NCBI RefSeq assembly: GCF_910594005.1
Contig: NC_057819.1
Coordinates: forward strand, 127,693,669-127,757,668
DNA length: 64,000 bases
From: Cervus elaphus
Lineage: Eukaryota > Chordata > Mammalia > Artiodactyla > Cervidae
Reading direction: 5' to 3'
The notes under the pieces were generated by a model. It did not search any database. It saw only the letters and a list, made by a program, of their open reading frames with translations, and was not told the DNA's origin. Every line of letters starts with the position of its first letter. Positions within the stretch are counted from its first letter, which is position 1. The position numbers and the translations under genes are program-made. Below, piece by piece: positions 1-26,689 of the stretch.

Positions 1-828
1 CTGTCTCAGGGTGAGTGTGCACTCAAGGTTCCCAGGAGGCGCTGGGGCAGACCCCTATCTTGTCTCAACTCAGTAGCCCAGGAGAACGTGGGGGTGAGCA
101 GCAGGGCACGCAGGCTGTGGGCTGAGTCTGCCACCACGCCCACTTCAATCAGACCCCATCACCCTTTCCTGCTTCTGTATCAAGTTTTCCTGTATGACTC
201 TGTTTGGTAAGACAGAGTTTGGAACCTGCTGATCTGAATTATCTCTCCAGGAGGGTGAAAGGGAAAGAAAGGGAATATTTTTTTCAGGAATTTGCCAGAG
301 AGAGGTATGAATGGCCCCCTCTCTGTTGCCTGGAGACCCAGATGTGGGACCCAAAGGCATCCTTTACGCACCGTCTCCCCCGGGTAGAAGCCTGAGCAGC
401 CTATTTGGCTCCCCAGGAAGACTCTAGAAAGGGAACAGGACAGAGCCCTGACACCTACCCCTGCTTGGTGGTCAGCCAGAAGATTTTGGTAATAGCTTTG
501 CAAGGAAAAGGACCTAAAAGAGAAGGAATAAGCTTGTACGCTCCTCCCGCTTTCAGAGGCCCATGGGCTGCAGCACAGACCCCCGCGCATCCATGGAGCG
601 GATCTAGGCTTGGGAGTCTTGCCGGGAGCAGTTCCCAAAGAAAGCCACACAGTGGGTATCAGAAAACCCGCTGTGTGGCTATCAACACTGCCTTCACCCT
701 CTCTGGGCCCCAGCTTTTGCTCCTCTGAGTTGGGCACCCACCGGGAAAGCAGGAGATCAGCTGGGGACTGGACAGGACGCTGCCCCGCTCACTGGAGGGC
801 GGCCCCCGGCGGCGGGCAGAGCACTGAC
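1..828 (-). other. LLGL2: LLGL2 intron sequence (after the seventh coding exon)
   Basis: The donor of the 829-961 exon reads G|GTCAGT on the minus strand. No translated match to the next LLGL2 exon is visible in 1-828, so this should be intron running off the left edge. I see no interspersed repeat with certainty here. Confidence 0.7.
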
Positions 829-15575
<14,747 letters not shown>

Positions 15576-15838
15576 CTTGTTGTGTGCGGCCCCCTGGGGA
15601 AAGCGGGGAGTAGCTGAGTGCCTGGTGAGCGAGGCCCCAGAGCCGGGCCCAGCGCCCAATGCGGGCAGCCTCCCTCCCCGAGCCTGCAGGTGGCCGAGCC
15701 CTGGGCCCCGAGATGAGCCTGCAGGTCGTCGAGCCCTGGGCCAGTCCTGCTTCACTTCACCCTCCGCTTCCCCTTCCCATCGGCCTGTCACTAGAGTGCG
15801 CTTCCCTAACAGGAAACCGGAGGGAGGGAGCCCTGTAC

Positions 15839-15995
15839 CTGTAGGCCCTCAGTTAATGCTCTGACGCTTGCTCCCGGCCACCTGTGGCCCTTGTAAAGCC
15901 AACGGGAGAAGCTGGGGGAGGAAGCCATTTAGCCCGGCTTTATAGGAACAAGAAGGGCCAGAGGCCCCGAGGTTAATTAAGCTTAATTGTTAACC
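15839..15995 (-). promoter_or_regulatory. Candidate alternative LLGL2 promoter and first exon (TATA box plus HNF1-like palindrome)
   Basis: On the minus strand a TATAAA box lies at 15939-15944. About 30 bp upstream of it is GGTTAATTAAGCTTAATTGT (reverse complement at 15971-15995), which contains the perfect 14-bp palindrome AATTAAGCTTAATT (15975-15988) flanked by GTTAA half-sites of the HNF1 type. A start near 15914 would give an exon ending at CTACAG|GTACAGG (15839), able to splice to the acceptor at 15594. This is inferred from motifs; no transcript evidence is available. Confidence 0.35.
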
Positions 15996-17324
15996 TGTTT
16001 TCTGGAGAACCATAAAACTCTGGCTACACAGAAAGGGAAACTTCACAAGCCTCTGTCTCCAGAACCAGGGGGAAGTGGGAATGCAAAGGCGGTCCACCGG
16101 TGCTCACAGATCAGAACCCAGATCGGAGAGGGGGAAGGCCCAGAGGAACTCCCGCGGGGGTCAGCACCCCTGCACAGACTCTTCCTTCCGACTTCAGGGA
16201 AGGCTGTCCAGGGGCTCTGGGCTGAGGCTGCTCCCACCATCCCACCCCATACCGGGACCCACGTGGGAGCTGGGTCCACCCCCACGGCTGCTGGGGCCTC
16301 TGCAGCCGCAGGCTTCTGCCCCACCTCCCTGTCTCATCTCTGGCTCTCCCAGGTCCAGCGCCCCTGGGCTCTGATGGGGTGCGCTGGTTTTCCCATGGGC
16401 CCAAGTGAAGGCTCATCAGGAGAAGAAACCTGCTCCCAATAAAGAAACCAGCTCAAGGCCCCCAAACCGCCCGCCCACCACAGAACGCATTCCCCAGTCC
16501 AAGGGGAACTATTTCTGGCTCATCCTTGGGGAAGAGGGTGGGATCACATGGGCTCCAGCTTCCGGCTTCCAAGAGCACAACCTCCCACTGACCACAGGAC
16601 GCCAGGGCCTGTCCTTGGAAACACAGGGGCTCAGGCCCACCCCGGAAATGGCTTCCCATTTGAGGGGAGCCAGAGAAGGCCCCACTCCTCCAAGGACCAG
16701 CAGGCAGTCGGGAAACTCCCAGGTGCCTGCTTGACCCGAGGCCCTGCAGCAGGTTTGGGGAACAAACATGGGAAAGTCCCGCAGGCTCCTGGGAGTGAGG
16801 ACAGACTGCGCGCCGGGCTGCAGCGACCTCCTGGACAAACAGCTGAGCTGGTGGCCAGGCATTCCAGCCATGGGGGAGGGTGCACCAGCTCATCAGCCGG
16901 CCGCCCCGGGCTCCTGGGGGTGCCACTCCCCCTCCCCTGGCTCTGGTCACCGGGTCAGAAGTCAGAGGAAGCCAGGAGGGCTGCCCCGGAGGAGGAGAGG
17001 GGCCCGCAGACTCCAGGGCAAGGCTGCCCTGGACTCTGCCCGGGAGACCCTCATAGCGCCTGGGGTCAAGCGGGCACAGGGCCATCTGTACCGAGGACCC
17101 ACACGGGCCCAAGGGTAACCCTGCACAGTCCTGGGGAAGATGTGCAGGTGCGGGTGGGGGGCACCCCCACCTGGGGAGGGAGGACGGGCGCTCCATCCAC
17201 GCGGCTACCCCTCGGGGCCCCTGCTGCCGACCAGGAACTGAAACACAACTCTGTGAGTTAGAGCAAGGTGCACGTGAACCTCATCCTGGGTGTTCACTCG
17301 CCTTCCAGAGCCTCCTTGGGAGGT

Positions 17325-17410
17325 GAGTGGAATATCCCCACTTGGCAGACAAGGAAATGAAGACCACAGAGGCTGGGCAACTCGTCAGATCACTGAGAAG
17401 GGACGGACAG
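17325..17410 (+). mobile_element. MIR-like fragment
   Basis: The segment CACTTGGCAGACAAGGAAAT with the following gaagaccacagaggctgg has MIR-core spacing and wording but is diverged. Confidence 0.4.
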
Positions 17411-18842
17411 AATGCAGATTGCCCCCAGGAGTGGCGGATTCCCAACTCTTGGGGCTCTGGGAGGCAGCCAGGGAGGCATACGACAGGACAGAGGATGCCT
17501 GGTTACAGCCCCGGGTTCAAAGGCACAGATGCACGCAGACACACTCCCACATGCCTTCAACTCGGGGCCAAGCAAGCAGCGGCGTGGCCGCCGGCAAGCT
17601 GTGGCTGGGCAGGGCTTGGGTGGCCTTGCCTGCCCCTGCCACTCACTCCACCGCGGGCTGGGACTCCAGCGGCCTGGTGGGACGGAGTCGGGACCACGGT
17701 GGGGTAGACACTGCATCTGCTCCTCATTCCAACCCACTCTTCAGAGTAGCTCCCAATACAGAAACACTGCCCAAGACGGGGCCTAAAAAGAGCCATCCCG
17801 TCTCAAAGGAGGACAGGTCTGGGGCGAGCTGGCTTTGCTCCAGGCAAGCCTCGGCTCCACTCACCCCAGACAAGCAGGTTCTCTGCAGAGAAACTTCAGG
17901 AACCTGGGCCTGCCTGAAGCTTCTGGGGGTGGAACAGATGCTATCGACTCAACCCAGTCCTAAGCAGGGGAAAAAAACGTCAGGGAAAAAGCCCAGGGCT
18001 GGGGACGCAGGGCCAAGGCTCCAGCACCGCAGCAGGGTGGCCCTCAGGGCAGTTCCTAGAGGCCCAGGGAGCTGGTCTGCAGTGGGCGCAGCGCCTAACT
18101 CCAGGGCCTGGCACGGAGCAAACCCCGTCCTTGGACTGCGCGTACAAGATCCTCTGACAGCCAGACGAGCTCCTCTAGTTCGCCAAGCTTACACCCTGGC
18201 AGGGGGGTGTGGTGACTCACAGGTACACGAAATCAGTTGGCAGGCTGGTTTCAGGTAGAGATCAGAGCCTCCAGGAAAACAGGGGAAGACGCTTTGATGG
18301 AGGGACCAGGGTGGTCAGAAAGACCCGGTCAACCTTCCTGGGTCTGGGTCTCTGCATCTGCCGTTCCTTCTGCCTGGGACGCTTTTCCTCCAGATGCTCT
18401 CACGCCTCCCACCCTCACCTCTTCCCCCGTGGAGCTCACAGAATGAATGAATGGAGGTGACAATACCTCCACTCCATCCTGGATGGCGGGAAGCAGTCAG
18501 CCTTGGGAGGATTCGGGGCAGGGCGTGTCTGGCGGCCAGAACACGCTTGCTGTGCGCCTGGGCGGGGCGGGGGGAGGGGGGCAAAGGCAACAGGAGGGAT
18601 GCCGTAGGTCGGAAGGGGGTCCTGGTGGGCCACAGCGAAGAGTTTCGGTTTGTCCCCACTGGGGACCCCCTGACAGTCCTGGGCAGGGGGCTGATGGGGT
18701 CTGCCCTCTCCTTCCCCACTGTGTCCCCCTCTGCTTGGCCCTCTGACCATCTGCTAGGCCCCCCGCACGAGTCCCATTCACTTTGGTTTCCATGCTTTTG
18801 TCTTCACGATTCTCTATGAAATAACCTTCTTGCCCCTCTGGC

Positions 18843-19030
18843 AGCATATTAAAAAATCATCTGCCGTATAGCACAGGGAACTCTGCTCAATGGGGCAGCC
18901 TGGATGGGAGGGGAGTTTGGGGGAGAATGGATACATGTATCGGTACCAAGTCCCTTTGCTATTCACCTGAAACTATCACAACATTGTCAATTAGCTATAC
19001 CCCCATACAAAATAAAAACTTTTTTTGTTT
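18843..19030 (+). mobile_element. L1 3' end
   Basis: The stretch CGTATAGCACAGGGAACTCT, the later CACCTGAAACTATCACAACA, and an AAAATAAAAACTTTTT end match the 3' UTR of artiodactyl L1 as I remember it. Confidence 0.75.
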
Positions 19031-19860
19031 TTTAATCACCTTCCAAAAGCATCTGAACCCATCCTGACCACGCTCACCGTGCTCCCTCAGCGCTGGACCG
19101 CACCTTAGGCTAAAATGACGTCTAAAACCACCGTGGATACGGGCACCCATTGAGCTTCATGGATGCCCTCCCCCACCTTGTCATGCTGATCATTAAGCTA
19201 CTAGGAAAAATCAGAGGCCACCTAAGCGGCCAACAACAGGGGACGGGTGAAGGGCGCTCAGCCCCATGACGGGAGGCAGACGGTCACGAAAAGGGCAGGA
19301 GATGATGGCTGTGGAAACATATGTCCAATGCATCTGGGAGTCGGGAAGAATCTATTAAAAATATTTACATAAGTTGACAACACACTGGAGGGGTTATGGG
19401 ATTACCAGTGATGTTTTTCCTCCTTTCTGATTATCTGCCTCCCAGGAAGGGAGATAAGAAGATCACATGGAGGGGGGCCCAGGCAGCGGCCAGGTGTGAG
19501 GAGGACCCTGTGCTCACAGTCGGCCCTCAGTCCTGTTGGGGGGCGATCGCTCCTGCCGTCCTCCCTGCCTCCGCCACTATGGACCCTGAATTGAGAGCTG
19601 AGGCAGGCAGCAGACAGGTGGGTGGAACCAGCTGTGTGACCTCAGGCTTCGGGGGCCCAGGCCTGGGGTGTTACTACTTTGCAGGCCGCGATCAAGGGTG
19701 GGGGCGGCCGTGAGCTTCAACAGGAAGGCCTGGGAGGGGACTGGCATGCTCTCAGGCGCCACACACATCAATGCCGCTCCTACCACAAGGGAGGTGGGAG
19801 AGGAGGTAGGGGCCCCTCCAAGCTAAGGAGCCCCCCGCCACGTCTGATGCCAAGAAGAAA

Positions 19861-20045
19861 GTCACTCAGTCGTGTCCAACTCTTTGCAACCCATGGACTG
19901 TAGCCTGCCAGGCTCCTCTGTCCATGGAACTCTCCAGGGAAGGATACTCAGGAGTAGGTTGCCATGCCCTTCTCCAGGGGATCTTCCCGACCCAGGGATC
20001 GAACCCAGGTCTCCTGCCTTGCAGGCAGATTCTTTACCAACTCAC
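19861..20045 (-). mobile_element. Bov-tA SINE, minus orientation
   Basis: GTCACTCAGTCGTGTCCAAC, GTTGCCATGCCCTTCTCCAG and the box-B complement CCAGGGATCGAACCCAGGTC define a near full-length copy. Its 3' end is part of arm A of the inverted duplication. Confidence 0.9.
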
Positions 20046-20210
20046 TGGGGAAGGAGGAGCTCTGAGGGTCCTGGTTTCCTGTGCTGGGGGAGCCACCCGG
20101 CTAGAGCATGACCCCTGGTGGGGGGTTGGGGGCGGCTTCCTGAGAAGAAACACCTTCTCCATCCCCTGAGCTTTCTGTAGACTGCCCAACAGAACTTTCT
20201 GAAGGCTCCC

Positions 20211-20275
20211 AAGAGGAGCCTGGTGGGCTACAGCCCATGGGCTGCAAAGAGTCGGACACGACTGAGTGACTTTTT
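20211..20275 (+). mobile_element. Bov-tA 3' fragment, plus orientation
   Basis: The GAGCCTGGTGGGCTACAGCC and AAGAGTCGGACACGACTGAG segments are the 3' part of a Bov-tA. It is the SINE part of arm B. Confidence 0.85.
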
Positions 20276-20716
20276 TCTTGGCATCAGACGTGGTGGGGGC
20301 TCCTTAGCTTGGAGGGGCCTTGACTTCTTCTTCCACATCCCTCGTGGTAGCAGCAGCACTGATGTGTACGGCACTCAGCCTCCGATCCTGCCCACCACAC
20401 CCTCTGTCTGTCACCAGACCTACCTGTGGGTCACCCTCCCTGCTCTGCCCAGCTCTCTGGTCCCTCGGGGGTGGGCGCTTAGGGTCTGCCGGCCACGAGG
20501 CTTGCCGACCTGGGGCTCATTTGTACTTGCTCTGCCCCGCAGGTCTGTGACTCCTTCGTGGAGCTGGCCTGAAAGGTCCCCACAGGCTGCTGGCCTGGCA
20601 ATCCCTTCCCTTTCACTGCTCCAATCGTCCAACACTACTTCTGGCTAAAATTGGTCTCCCCTCACCCTGATGCCCACCCTGGGGAAAAAAAAATAGGAGA
20701 GCTGCCTACTTGGCCA

Positions 20717-20938
20717 GATTGTTGTTTAGTCGCTAAGTGGTGTCACTTTTGCGACCCCAGGGACCATGGCCCACCAGGCTCCTCTGTCCATGGAATTCTC
20801 CAGGCAAGAATACTGGAGTGAGTTACATTTCCTTCTCCAGGGGATCATCCCAACCCAGGGATTGAACGTGCCTCTCCTGCATTGGCAGGTGGGTGTTTTT
20901 TGTTTTTTTTTTTTAACCACTAGCCACCTGGGAAGCCC
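20717..20938 (-). mobile_element. Bov-tA SINE, minus orientation
   Basis: TTGTTGTTTAGTCGCTAAGT, the CCTTCTCCAGGGGATCATCC region, the box-B complement and a T-run before CCACCTGGGAAGCCC identify it. Confidence 0.9.
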
Positions 20939-22518
20939 GCCTACTTGGCCACAGGCTAGTATAATCACACCTGGTCTTCCCTTCCCACCGCTGCTCAGAC
21001 CCTCATGGGTAGGGGATGCACACAGACCTGCTGGAGGCAGAGAAGAAACACGCACGGGGGCGGGCTTGTCTCGGCTCCCCGCCCTAAGCAGCAGTTCTGA
21101 CTGTCACAGGGAGGAAAAAGGGGTTGGTCCTCAGAACAGACGGCTCGTCCCATGCTGGCATGGTTTGGGGCACCTGGGCTCATTTATCCCCAGGAAACAA
21201 AGGCTTGACCAAGCCGTGCCAGCCTGTCCTGGAGGTGTGTGATGGGCCAGCCCTCCCAGAAGGTCCCTTCATGGCCTGGGCTGCTGGGAGAGGCTACATC
21301 TGGAAGCAGCGCTCTGGACACCTGGGGCCCACGGGAGAGAAGGCTCCTGGAGCCACGGGAGCATGTGTCCCTTGTTCACAATCGCTGGGAGCACGCCCGG
21401 TGTGGGGCACAGCCCCGGCTCAAGCCAGCTCCCCACAGCCTGCTGCTGCTGAAACCGCCCTCCCTTCCCCGACATCCTGTGTGAGGCCCGTGTGGCTTTG
21501 GCCTCCGTCTGCCGGGTGTGAGCACGCCCCTGCACCTCCCACCCCGGGGGAATGGTAAGGCAGGGCTCTAAGCGCCCGGGGCAGCTGCTGACCCCTCTGG
21601 CATCTGCCCTTGCCAACTCAGATGCCCACGGCTGCTCTGCTGGCGCCTGGGTTGTCCTGGGAAACCCAATCCCCCAGAGGCACCAGGCAGCCCCTGGCCA
21701 GCAGCTTAGCAACCAAACCTTGGCTGAAAGGGCACCTCTGTGGAGGTGGGACTACAGAGAGGAGGCGGGAACCACAGAACTGTTGTCGCTGCTGTTGTTA
21801 GGTAATAAAAGCGACTGAGAGGGAAGTGCGGCCAGATGCTGCTTGAAGCACTCGACAAGCATCATCTCATGTAATTCTCCCAACTACTTATGAAACAGCT
21901 AATTCTGAGTGCTAGCAAGCCTGAGACGAGCCCAAGTCCCAACCTGAACTCCAACCAGACTGCAGAGCGTTTGCTCAGTTCAAACCTCCCTCCCAGGACA
22001 AAGGGGCTCCCCAAGAGCCCTCGCCCTCCCTGGCTGGGTCCAGGTCAGTTGCCAACCCCTCACACCCCACTGTCCATCCCACGGAGCCACAGGCCAGTCC
22101 TCCCACCACCCCCAGAGTCCTCCTGCAGGGTGCAGGGGTGGGAAGTCAGAACGCCTGCATCTCTCCACATCCCCATTCTGGGGGACTCAGCCCTCACCTG
22201 CAGTGTAACCCCAGCCTCCCTCCAGGGAAGTGACAGACTGGGATTGTCCAAATACGGGGAAGAGCAAAGCCATTCTGGGGAGAAGACAGATGACGACTGA
22301 CTTGCCTGGGGTGGGGGTGGGTAAGCTGCCTGGTTCATCCCATCAAGCTCCATAACATGACCTCCGACTTGCCTAAAACTTGAGAGGCCGACCCACGGAG
22401 CTTTCAGGATATGTCAGCCCCAGGATGGAGGGATCAGACCATGCCTGACTTTCCATGGTCGTATCTCCAGTGCTTAGAGCCCTGACACATGAGAGGCACC
22501 GAATTTTATTTAAAGAAC

Positions 22519-22640
22519 TCCCTCTGGAGAAGGAAATGGCAACCCACTCCAGTATTCTTGCCTGGAAAATCCCATAGACAGAGGAGCCTGGTGGGCTACA
22601 GTCCACGGGATCGGACACAACTGAGTGACTTCACTTCACT
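22519..22640 (+). mobile_element. Bov-tA 3' fragment
   Basis: GGAGAAGGAAATGGCAACCC through CACAACTGAGTGACTTCACT is the 3' (BovB-derived) part of a Bov-tA. An A-run follows at about 22702-22724. Confidence 0.85.
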
Positions 22641-22744
22641 ATGTTCCTATGATCACTTCTAAGACTTAAACTCAGATTTCTTCATAATAAAACCCTTCTG
22701 AATAAAAAAAAAAAAAAAAAAAAGAACTCCCTCACTTCCTGTAG

Positions 22745-22932
22745 GGCTTCCCCGGTAGCTCACCGGTAAAGAATCTACCTGCAACGCAGGAGATGCGGGT
22801 TCCATCCCTGGGTCAGGAATGTTCCCCTGGAGGAGCGCATGGCAACCCACTCCAGTATTCTTGCCTGGAGAATCCCCTTGGACAGAGGAGCCTGGCGGGT
22901 CCCAGAGAGTCAGACACGACTGACTGAGCAAG
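22745..22932 (+). mobile_element. Bov-tA SINE
   Basis: The GGCTTCCCCGGTAGCTCACC head, GGTTCCATCCCTGGGTCAGG box-B region and CAGACACGACTGACTGAGCA end are all present. Confidence 0.9.
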
Positions 22933-23089
22933 GCAAGGCACCTTCAGAAAGCCTGTAACCCTTTTGACAAAGCCCATCCTGACACCTTTTTAAAGTTGCA
23001 ACCTGCCTCCCTCCCAAGGGGTCTCAATCCCCCACCTCAGTTCTTACTCTATAGAGTATAGAACTTACTCTATAGCTCATATTGCCTTT

Positions 23090-23265
23090 TAGCAGATTAT
23101 CTATTACCTACACTTATTCCTGGCCACTCAAGATTCCCATCCTTTAGAACAGGAGTCCTGTGACAGCCGAGATCTTTGCTAGGTGCAAGGATTACGCCTG
23201 GTGTCTAAAGCACACTGCACATACAGAGACACTAACAAATACCTGTTGAATAAATGAACAGCTGG
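23090..23265 (+). mobile_element. L2/MIR-like ancient repeat
   Basis: The motif ACAAATACCTGTTGAATAAATGAA at the end of a cytosine/adenine-rich stretch resembles the common 3' end of mammalian L2-type elements. Assignment by eye is weak. Confidence 0.35.
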
Positions 23266-25061
23266 GACTGAATGGGGATCAAGTAGGCAAACGTGTTCTC
23301 CTGGTAGGAGCCACTGATCCTAAAGAGCAGGGGCTGGGGCCCCAGGGGAGCTCCCTGTTCTCAAGTCTCCGGCCAAGGCCAGGGCCATGTGCATATTACA
23401 CCTGACATGGGGCTGGGGAGACCCTTATGGACCCTGTCTTAGCCCCAGGTTTCAGGACACCTGGCTCCTTGGTAAGGAGATCAAACAATAACATTATTTA
23501 CTAGAATCAAACAGTCCTGCACCTGGATGTCCCTCTCATCAAACCCTGGGAATACTGAGTCAGGTGTCTCGAGAAAAGTCTCCGGTCTCTGCTGGATTCC
23601 TGAAGGGTAGAGTCAGGTGCCTAGCCGCTTCCCTGTCCCCACGCCCAGAGGAGCCTCTCCTAGCTCAAGAATTCACTGTGGCTCCTGGGGAGGGGAAGGA
23701 GTGGGGCGACTCCTCCGAGGACCAGTTTCCTCTGAGAGGCAGGGCGGGGGGAGAAGGCCACCCCCAAGGGAGGTGGACAAAGCCCCACGGGGACAGCCCA
23801 CAGTGGGGGAGGCTCTCCTGGGGACCCTGGGGAGCTGAGGCTGGAGAAGGGCAAACAGTACCCGGAGGCCCCAGGGGGACCCCATCTTCTGTCCCACACC
23901 CCACTTCTCCCTGCAAAGGACTCCAGGGCCGGGGAAAACAACGGTGCCAAAGAGACCCGCCGAGTCTCAACCCAGGAGGAGCCCTGATAGTGCTATCGCC
24001 TGAGTGAGATAAGAAGGCCTCTCCGGGCTGAGTACTCAGGATAAGTGGGTCCAGGCCGCCAGTGCCGCTCAAAGCAGTCAACCCAGGGGCGGAGGCCATG
24101 GGCCTCCCGGGCCTTCGCCCGGCCCCTGATTTGGGTGTCTCAAAAGTTGCGGCTGACATGTCTGGGAGGACCCTTCTGCGGACGCCACATTGCCCCTGAC
24201 TCCCACCAGGGCTGCTCAGTGTCTCCAGCGGGGTAGACGGGTAGACAGCGGGGCGCAGGCTGATGGCAGAGGATCCACCCTTCCCAGCTCTGTGCACCAC
24301 CTTCTCTATGGAAGGGAGGGTCCTGGGGCCAGGAAGTCCTGGCAGGAGACACCTCTTCCCTGAATGAGGTTGAGGGGAGGCACGACAGAGTTCATAGAAA
24401 AATCTCCTTCATGGCAACAGAGCAGCCCAGGAACGCACTCCCCCTACCACTGACCCCGCCACCCACCCACCAGGGTGCAGAATGTGTAACAGTCAAGCCT
24501 TCCCCCGAGCACAAAGCAGAAGAGATTAGATTGTACACACACACACACTCCCCCCAGGAAAGGCTGCCCCAGCTGGGGTCTGGCCATCAGGCCTCACTTT
24601 TGGCTTTTCCAAACAGCAGCAGAAATACCGAGGGCCACTGGAACCGAAGTGAGTTAGGAGAGGCCTCTGTCCTCTACCTCAGCCCTCCAAGAAGCAACAG
24701 CCTCATTCTCAAAGTTCTGATTCTCCAGAGGTTTTCAGAAATCGGGATTTCTGGACAGAGACGCCAACTGCCCTCACAACCCGTCAGGCCTCAGAAGGCC
24801 CCGGCATCTGCCCTAAGGCTTGCTGCAAGTGACCGCATGACTTTTATGCTTCGTGGGGATGCTTAAGCAGCTCACCCTCACCTGGCGCCGGCCAGGACCA
24901 GGTGTTTATGATATTTTTCATCCTCTCGTCAACATCTGTAAAAACAAGGCTCACTGAGGTTTGGCATGGTTAAGTAACAGAGTCAAGGTCATGTAGTAAA
25001 AACTCAGCATGGTACAATTCAAAACTATCCCTGAGTCTGGAAAGACACTAAAAATCTTACT

Positions 25062-25400
25062 GAGGGCTTCCTGGTTGTTCAGTGGTAAAGAATCCACCTG
25101 AAGGAGACACAGGTTCAATTCCTGGTCTGAGAAGATCCCACATGATGCATGGCAACTAAGCCCATTTGCCGCAACTATTGAGCGTGCGCTCTTGACCTCA
25201 GGAGCCGCAATTACTGAGCCCATGTACTGCAACTATTGAAGCCCGTGCACCCTAGAGCCCGTGCTCCGCAACAAAAAGTCACTGCGATGAGAAGTCTGCA
25301 CACCGCAGCTAGAGTAGCCTCCACTCGCCACAACTGGAAAAAAGCCCATGCAGCAGAGAAGACCTAGCACAACCAAAAAAAAAAAAAGCCAAAGGAAAAA
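25062..25400 (+). mobile_element. Near full-length CHR SINE with poly(A) tail
   Basis: The head GGGCTTCCTGGTTGTTCAGT is followed by CAATTCCTGGTCTGAGAAGA and a long tRNA-unrelated body (GCAACTATTGAGCGTGCGCT and similar), ending in an A-run at 25373. It is the longest CHR copy in the window. Confidence 0.85.
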
Positions 25401-25580
25401 AAAACAAGCACTACACCTGAGGCAAGACTATGAAGCAAGAGGAAAGTTTTTTCCCCTCTTATTTTCCTCTTTCTAAAATGCTTCATTTGCCCCAGGGAGC
25501 TCCTATTACCTTTAAAATTTTTGAACCTATTACGGGTTATCTGGGATTAAGGCACTTTTTAAATGCTACTAAGGAATAAG

Positions 25581-25792
25581 TTGGGCTTCCCTTGTGGCTC
25601 AGGGATAAAGAATCCACCAGCCAATGCAGGACACATGGGTTCGATCCCAGGGTCTGGAAGATCCCCTGGAGAAGGAAATGGTAACCCACTCCTGTATTCT
25701 TGCCTGGGAAATCCCATGGACAGAGGAATCTGGCGGGTTACAGTCCATGGGGTGGGGAAGGAATCCGACAGGACTTAGCGAATAAACAATAA
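25581..25792 (+). mobile_element. Bov-tA SINE
   Basis: GGGCTTCCCTTGTGGCTCAG, GGTTCGATCCCAGGGTCTGG and the end GACAGGACTTAGCG are typical of a complete copy. Confidence 0.9.
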
Positions 25793-26689
25793 CAAAGGAC
25801 TAAGTTACTAAATTAATAAAATTATATTAATCTGCTGCTAAAGGGGATGCTTTAGGAAGATTAGGGATGCAGGATGACCTAGACCTTGGAAACAACTGCC
25901 CAGGGGCTCCCACTGAGACTGGCCCCATCTAACTTTAGAGAAGGGCAGCAGGCACTCAGAGCTTGGTATGAGTCCTCACTGAGCACTGTGGCAGATGGTT
26001 GAAGAAAACCAAATCCGAATGCCCTGTGCATAACGTAAAGAAGCTGGCCCATCTCTTCCAGGACCATTCCCATGCTTCAGCTCACAAAGACCCAGATGCT
26101 CTTCCTCAGAAGCCACTTCTGCCCTTGGCTCCCCGCTGAGCTGGGCCAGGGCTCTTCACTACTGCTGCTCTGCGCCTCCCACCTGGGGTTTCCTGTCTCC
26201 ATGACACACAACCCCTCCTTCTTCCCCTCTCTGCTCTGAATCCCCTACCCAGATTGAAAAGACCCTGAGTTGTAAACTCTGGGAAGGGTCCCTAGAGCCG
26301 AGGTTAAGACGCCCTGCATCTGGCACAAGGATCCCCAAGGGACGGGCGCTGAGTCTACGCCCCGCCCACCTCACCCAAAGCTCACCTGTCTCAGGTGAGA
26401 GCCTCAGGGGGCCACTACCACAGCTCTCCTGGTAACCGTCAGTTCTCCCCGCAGCCCAAACTCAGGGTGCCTGCGAACCGTCCAGCCCCGAGAAAATCAG
26501 GAGCAAACTGCACTTTCTTTGGCACAACAGAATTTCTCACTTCTCGCCAAGCCCCAGCGTCCCACAGCGCAACCCCACCCGCGTGGCCGTGGAAAAGAGC
26601 CTGGGTTTCCATCACGTCCCCCAAAGGGAACCAAAGCTGCCTGAGGCGGAGAAAGGCCCCAAGACCCAAGTCCCTCCCGCGGGCTTCCT

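Larger units (their letters stand above)
19757..20373. repeat. Inverted duplication, arms ~160 bp, spacer ~290 bp
   Basis: Arm A (19757-19920) and arm B (20212-20373) are reverse complements over their whole length with scattered mismatches. The best core pairs GCCCCTCCAAGCTAAGGAGC (from about 19812) with the complement at about 20300-20320, plus ACGTCTGATGCCAAGAA and GTCACTCAGTCGTGTCC. The match covers non-SINE flank as well as the adjoining Bov-tA end, so it is more than two SINEs in opposite orientation. Confidence 0.9.

Noticed and set aside
17290..18258. 322-codon plus-strand open frame
   Set aside because: It has no recognisable domain, runs through a MIR-like fragment and lies antisense in an LLGL2 intron. 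Long chance frames are common in GC-rich sequence.
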